A DNA stretch of 64,000 nucleotides. Origin: Dallia pectoralis. Lineage: Eukaryota; Chordata; Actinopteri; Esociformes; Umbridae. The stretch is from NCBI GenBank assembly GCA_029465975.1, contig CM055753.1, positions 7,276,821 to 7,340,820 on the forward strand, read 5' to 3'. Shown here piece after piece: positions 60,099 to 64,000 of this stretch; position 1 is the first letter of the stretch; the number at the start of each line of letters is the position of its first letter. Below the pieces are notes generated by a model. The model did no database searches. It saw only the letters and a program-made list of their open reading frames with translations, and had not been told where the DNA came from. Both the position numbers and the translations under genes were made by a program.

Positions 60099-61731
60099 CC
60101 ACAGAGACACGGCAGAGTGCAGGAGACCCAGCTGAAGTGCACTAAAGCTCGTAATGACTATCTGCTAAATCTGGCAGCTGCCAACGCAACAATGAACAAG
60201 TTCTATCTACAGGACCTCAGCACACTCATAGACGTGAGTCACCGTGTGTGATGGACAGCTCTATGTTTACTAAGATCTTTTAGAAGAACATCTAAAAGGT
60301 CTGTCTCCTCAAGGTTTTTAGGCTTAAGAGTTAGGTTTAGGCAGTGCCAGGGGTGCAAATTTTAGGTTAAGGATGTTTGGTTATTGAGGTTATGGTCAGG
60401 GTTAGGTTTTGGGTTATTTGGGGAATTTTGAAGTATACCCAGTAAGTAAACCTATGTGTCTGTGTGTGTATGTGTCTGTGTAAGTATGGTCAGGTCCATA
60501 CATTTTTGTAGGGCCCAGATGAACCCACAAATATAGTACCGTAATTTCCGGACTATTGAGCGCACCTGAATATAAGCCGCACCCACTGAATTTTAAAACA
60601 AATATTAATTTTAACATAAATAAGCCGCACTGGTCTATAAGCCGCAGGTGCCTACCGGTACATTGAAACAAATTAACTTTACACGGGCTTTAACCAAACA
60701 CGGGTTGTAACAAAATTAAATATGCTTTAACGAAACACGGGTTGTACTGTTCTCTCAGTGTGTTTTACTCCTCTTGAGTGTTAACATAAACAAACAGCCA
60801 AACTCTTTTCAACGAGCCAGGTGAGCGAGCACATTTGCTCCTTTAATTACTACCACATAGTAATAATCAACTTGACATCACTGAAACGGAGTGAAACTAA
60901 AAGAGAGAGAATACACAGTGGACTTAATTAATTACTATTAACAACAAGCAAACGTGGAACTATCCCTCTACATAGCTACAATACTTCAAACAATTCGTTT
61001 TTGTACAAACCTATAAAATAGGCATAATGTGACTATAACATAACGAAAATATATAAACAGAGCACTTACATTCGTTGCTTTCTGAAGGAAGCGCATAACA
61101 CGACTTTAAGAAACCAACAAGCTAGCAGGTTGCCAACTTCTACGTCCTGTTTCCTGTACTCGTTTTAGAGAGTATATACCGTTCTGCGACCAGCAGAGGG
61201 CAGTCATCAAATGATGTGGGTGACTGAATGAAAACCGTAATCAGAATTAGGGGAAGTATGAGCGCGCTCGATTTAATCTAAACAATGAAAGCTTCATGCC
61301 TCCAAAACAACAAGCACGTCTAGGAATGTTTTTTTAGAAGAAAAAATTATTGAAAGCGGGAAAAATCCCTATATTTGCCACGTCGTTGTTTAAGCCGCAA
61401 GGTTCAAAGCGTGGGGAAAAAGCCTGTCTTATAGTCCGGAAATTACGGTCCAACTAAATTGTTTCCCTCCATCTGTCTGTCTTTCTCTCTCTTTCTCTCT
61501 CTCTCAGTGTACTGACCTGGGGTTCCATCTGTCCGTGGATCAAGTGATGAAGTCATACCTGGCCAGCAGGGGGCGTGTCCTAAAAGCTGAGGAGTCTGGG
61601 CTGAAGCAGCTGGAACAGGAAGTGGCATCGCTGGATCAGGGTGGAGACAGGGACGCTCTGCTGCAGAACCACGACACAACCTTCTGTCTGCCGTTTCGCT
61701 TTAGTTACCATCCTCATGAGGGAGACCAGGT

Positions 61732-61771
<40 letters not shown>

Positions 61772-63744
61772 ACTCAATCATTAATTGGCTGACAAAGTGG
61801 CAGGTCAGTGGCCAGAACATTCTGTGACAACCTGTTTGGACCGGGCATGTTGTGCTCCCATGGGATCAGATGTTCCCGGGATCAACTAACACCTGGAAAT
61901 CTCCATCATTCCTCATTACGCCCCCGCTGTGTGTCTATTTCAGGTGGGCGAGGTGAGTGCGGAGAGCCAGGTGAGGTATGAGCTAGAGACCAGGTTCCAA
62001 CAGCTCCAGTCCCGCCTCTCCACTGTAACCTTGGAAACAGAAGAGGTGGGATAATTACTCTTGGTTTTGTATTTCTGTATATCCACCTCTCGTTCAGTTT
62101 GCCTGTCAATCCATCTAGATTGTAGAGGGCCGTGGAAACAGATTGTTTCTTCTCGCTAAATATTTGCACAAATTTCCCATTAGATTTGGTCAGATATTCG
62201 TGTGGGTTGTAGTAAATAAAGAGAGTCGTGATGGAGAACAATAGCAACATATTTGTGTGCTTCTTTCATTTATTTGGTGTACAATGCTCAATACAAATCT
62301 TTGTAACTTTAATCATTACCATCAGAGAGATCTAATCAGTGCACAGGTTTTAAAAATGTCACGATCCAAAGAAAATCTTGAACTTTAGAAAAAACAATGA
62401 TGAATTTTATCAATCTGGAACGGGAAGCAATTTGGCAGCTAATGGTTTTTCCAGACTTTTGTCTAAATGGAGAAAGTATCAGTCACTGTGTCAATCAAGT
62501 TTTCCAATCTCGACCTATGTTACAGGTCAGTAAGACACTCAAAGCCACCTTATCTGCGCTATTGGACAGCATGTGTGATAGTGACAGTAATCCTGCCCCG
62601 GACGTGCCTATCAGCCTAACACATGACCCCATGGGCGCCGCCTCTGCCTCTAAACTAGCCCTTGCCAAGAGGAGAGCCAATCAGCAGGAGACAGAGATAT
62701 TCTACTTTACGGTAAGGACCTACTTTATCTGTGATTGGACGTTAAAGTGGATTGGACCTGGAGCTGTGTAACAGAGTTGTGAAGGGTAAAACTGTGTAAC
62801 AGAGTTGTGAAGGGTAAAACTGTGTAATAGAGTTGTGAAGTGTAAAACTGTGTAACAGAGTTGTGAAGGGAAAAACTGTGTAATAGTGTTGTGATGTGTA
62901 AAACTGTGTAACTATAGTTGTGAAGGGTAAAACTGTGTAATAGTGTTGTGATGTGTAAAACTGTGTAACAGAGTTGTGAAGGGTAAAACTGCTATTGTTG
63001 TGATGTGTAAAACTGTGAAATAGAGCTATGAAGAGTAAAACTGTGTAATAGTGTTGTGTTGTGAAGTGTAAAACTGTGTATCTGTGTTTCTGTTTTTTTT
63101 GTCAGAAAGTGAAGGAATACTTGACTGGAAGTTCTCTGATCTCCAAACTACAGGCTAAACACGACATGCTGCAGGAGGCCATCCAGAAAGGTACTACGCT
63201 TATATCGTTAATATCATACGAGTATGCTACTGATACTTCACTACTACTGTGTACATAACTACTACCAGACTAAATTTACACAATCCCTAACTTTTCCTCT
63301 CACTTTTTCTCCTCCCATTCTATCGTTTTCTCTCTATCCCTCCACCCCCACCTCCTCCTTTTCATCTATCGGTTTGGTTTCTAGCTGAAGCCGTTGATAG
63401 CGACCCCTCCAGGTAATAATCACTGTTACTTTTCTGAGAGAGAGACGAGTGAGAGAGAAATTAAGAGAGGATAGAGAGAGAGAGAGAGAGAAAGAGACAG
63501 AGAGAGTGTAAAATATTCCACACAGGAGCCGATCCAAAACGGTTGCAGAGAAACTGACAACTTTTAACAATAATAAACCATAACTATGTAGACGGATGTA
63601 AGTGTGCACCCGGAGACGACCGTTGAGTGATGCTGTATGTTTCCCAGAATGCAGTGTGCTAGGTCAGTGCGTGTGCGGAGGTCCAGACCGTGTTCCATGT
63701 ACAGCCACACACTCTTCACTTCAGATATGCTGGGTTTCATCCAG
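54554..63744 (+). CDS. arhgap4: ARHGAP4-like srGAP family protein, N-terminal F-BAR part (truncated by window)
   Basis: srGAP/ARHGAP4 proteins bend membranes with an F-BAR domain and inactivate Rho GTPases through a RhoGAP domain, followed by SH3. Exons: 54554-54623, 56872-57043, 57141-57303, 57460-57522, 59334-59507, 60105-60233, 61508-61729, 61944-62045, 62526-62711, 63106-63190, 63385-63412 and 63648-63744, giving 497 residues in frame. Landmarks are TSHGKLRMQRGSVYEY, LSEFFRRRGDIEAEYARALD, RRSSVKKMEKMMEKRHG, LKCTKARNDYLLNLAAANAT, FSYHPHEGDQ, VSKTLKATLSALLDS and RRANQQETEIFYFTKVKEYL. The start xHGKLRxxRG, YHPHxGD and NKTLKATL-type residues favour ARHGAP4 over SRGAP1-3. Either ATG at 54554 or 54557 could be used. 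The exon ending 63744 carries SDMLGFIQ, the usual lead-in to the RhoGAP domain, which lies beyond the window. Confidence 0.85.
54624..56871. other. arhgap4 intron 1 (coding numbering)
   Basis: A 2.2-kb intron after the start exon. It holds no supported exon. An open frame at 55257-55637 has no recognisable domain, and the surrounding sequence may be an unclassified old repeat. Confidence 0.45.
57646..59007 (+). mobile_element. Non-autonomous inverted-repeat DNA transposon, copy 1 (internally duplicated)
   Basis: The left end accgtaattttcggacta is the inverse of the right end tagtccggaaattacgg, with subterminal ataagccgc motifs on both sides. Between them is 1.36 kb without a convincing transposase. 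The left third is present twice: a start-like ggactattgaacacctgaat recurs at 58026, and gagccaggtgagcgagcgca occurs near 57932 and again near 58447. It sits in the arhgap4 intron between exons 57460-57522 and 59334-59507. No target duplication is clear, so the superfamily is not assigned. Confidence 0.75.
59843..59975. repeat. Short degenerate repeat (accttgaccctagc) in arhgap4 intron
   Basis: About eight degenerate copies of a 14-bp phrase (caccttgaccctag and variants) occur in direct orientation upstream of the exon starting 60105. Confidence 0.8.
60538..61449 (+). mobile_element. Non-autonomous inverted-repeat DNA transposon, copy 2
   Basis: A 0.91-kb relative of the 57646 element in the same orientation. 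The left end accgtaatttccggactatt pairs with the right end atagtccggaaattacggt. It shares internal blocks (gagccaggtgagcgagc, gacatcactgaaacggagtg, acataacgaaaatatataaa, gaaggaagcgcataacacga). The right end lies only about 58 bp before the acceptor at 61507, inside the arhgap4 intron. It has no coding capacity of its own. Confidence 0.8.
62765..63085. repeat. ~27-bp minisatellite in arhgap4 intron, ~11 copies
   Basis: Units near 27 bp with gtgtaacagagttgtgaagg and taaaact, some in a tagtgttgtgatgtg variant form, are repeated about eleven times. The array ends some 20 bp before the polypyrimidine tract and acceptor of the exon starting 63106. Confidence 0.92.
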
Positions 63745-63782
63745 GTAACACACACGCACACTAGGGTAGAATCGTGTTAATG

Positions 63783-63814
<32 letters not shown>

Positions 63815-64000
63815 ACAGAACCTTCCGGAAACCTATTTGCCGACTGCAAAACAAAACTAACCGTGAGGATGTGTGAAGCTCTTCATCGCTTCAGTTCTCT
63901 TCTTTCGACTTCCTCTTTCCTTCTCTGTCTCTCTCGGCCTTCTCTGAGAGATTTGAACAGCGGTCTCTCTCCCACTCCACAAAGTGCCTTGTGTCTTTCA
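63745..64000. other. arhgap4 intron at window edge
   Basis: Follows the donor at 63745 and contains a (GT)n tract at 63783-63812. The sequence after gtggacag near 63818 does not read as the start of a RhoGAP domain in any frame, so the next coding exon is probably outside the window. Confidence 0.5.

Noticed and set aside
63818..64000. Next arhgap4 coding exon after gtggacag
   Set aside because: No frame reads as the start of a RhoGAP domain; stops appear early in the continuing frame.

Overview
The window is vertebrate nuclear DNA, almost certainly from a teleost fish. Genes are split into many short exons with GT-AG introns. Introns are full of (CA)n/(GT)n tracts and minisatellites. A decayed Tc1-like transposon of the kind common in salmonid-type fishes is present, and each predicted protein follows its vertebrate orthologue closely. 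All exon boundaries were placed by hand from splice signals, reading-frame continuity and recalled family protein sequences; no alignment was run.

Layout. 483-4179 (+): last seven coding exons of clasp2 (microtubule plus-end protein), with a 3' UTR to about 5655. 7488-15789 (+): complete ubp1 (CP2/grainyhead-family transcription factor). 18034-27988 (+): complete pdcd6ip (ALIX, ESCRT adaptor), 18 coding exons. 31561-42798 (+): arpp21 (R3H/SUZ RNA-binding protein), with miR-128 in one of its last introns (mature arm 42101-42121). 45288-48239 (-): cyhr1/ztraf1 (RING plus TRAF-type zinc finger protein), convergent with arpp21. 54554 to the right edge (+): N-terminal F-BAR half of an srGAP-family RhoGAP, best matched to arhgap4, running off the window before its RhoGAP domain.

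The first four genes form the block that sits together on human 3p22 (UBP1, CLASP2, PDCD6IP, ARPP21), with a different internal order here. They are joined to cyhr1 and arhgap4, which lie on other chromosomes in human. The genes are not an operon; each has its own upstream region and poly(A) signal. Two share cytoskeletal themes (clasp2, arhgap4), pdcd6ip acts in membrane scission, and arpp21 with its resident miR-128 is a neuronal post-transcriptional regulatory unit.

The most distinctive structure is the tandem repeats. At least five minisatellites, in clasp2, ubp1 (two), pdcd6ip and arpp21, begin exactly at a 5' splice site. In three of them the unit repeats part of the exon end plus the GT donor, so the true donor is followed by decoys. 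Another array in pdcd6ip abuts a 3' splice site. Other points are two inferred GC-AG introns, a missing PKA-site serine and a possibly frame-shifted tail in arpp21, an in-frame N-terminal extension of ubp1, and two related inverted-repeat transposons in neighbouring arhgap4 introns. I found no evidence of a wholly new multi-gene system.
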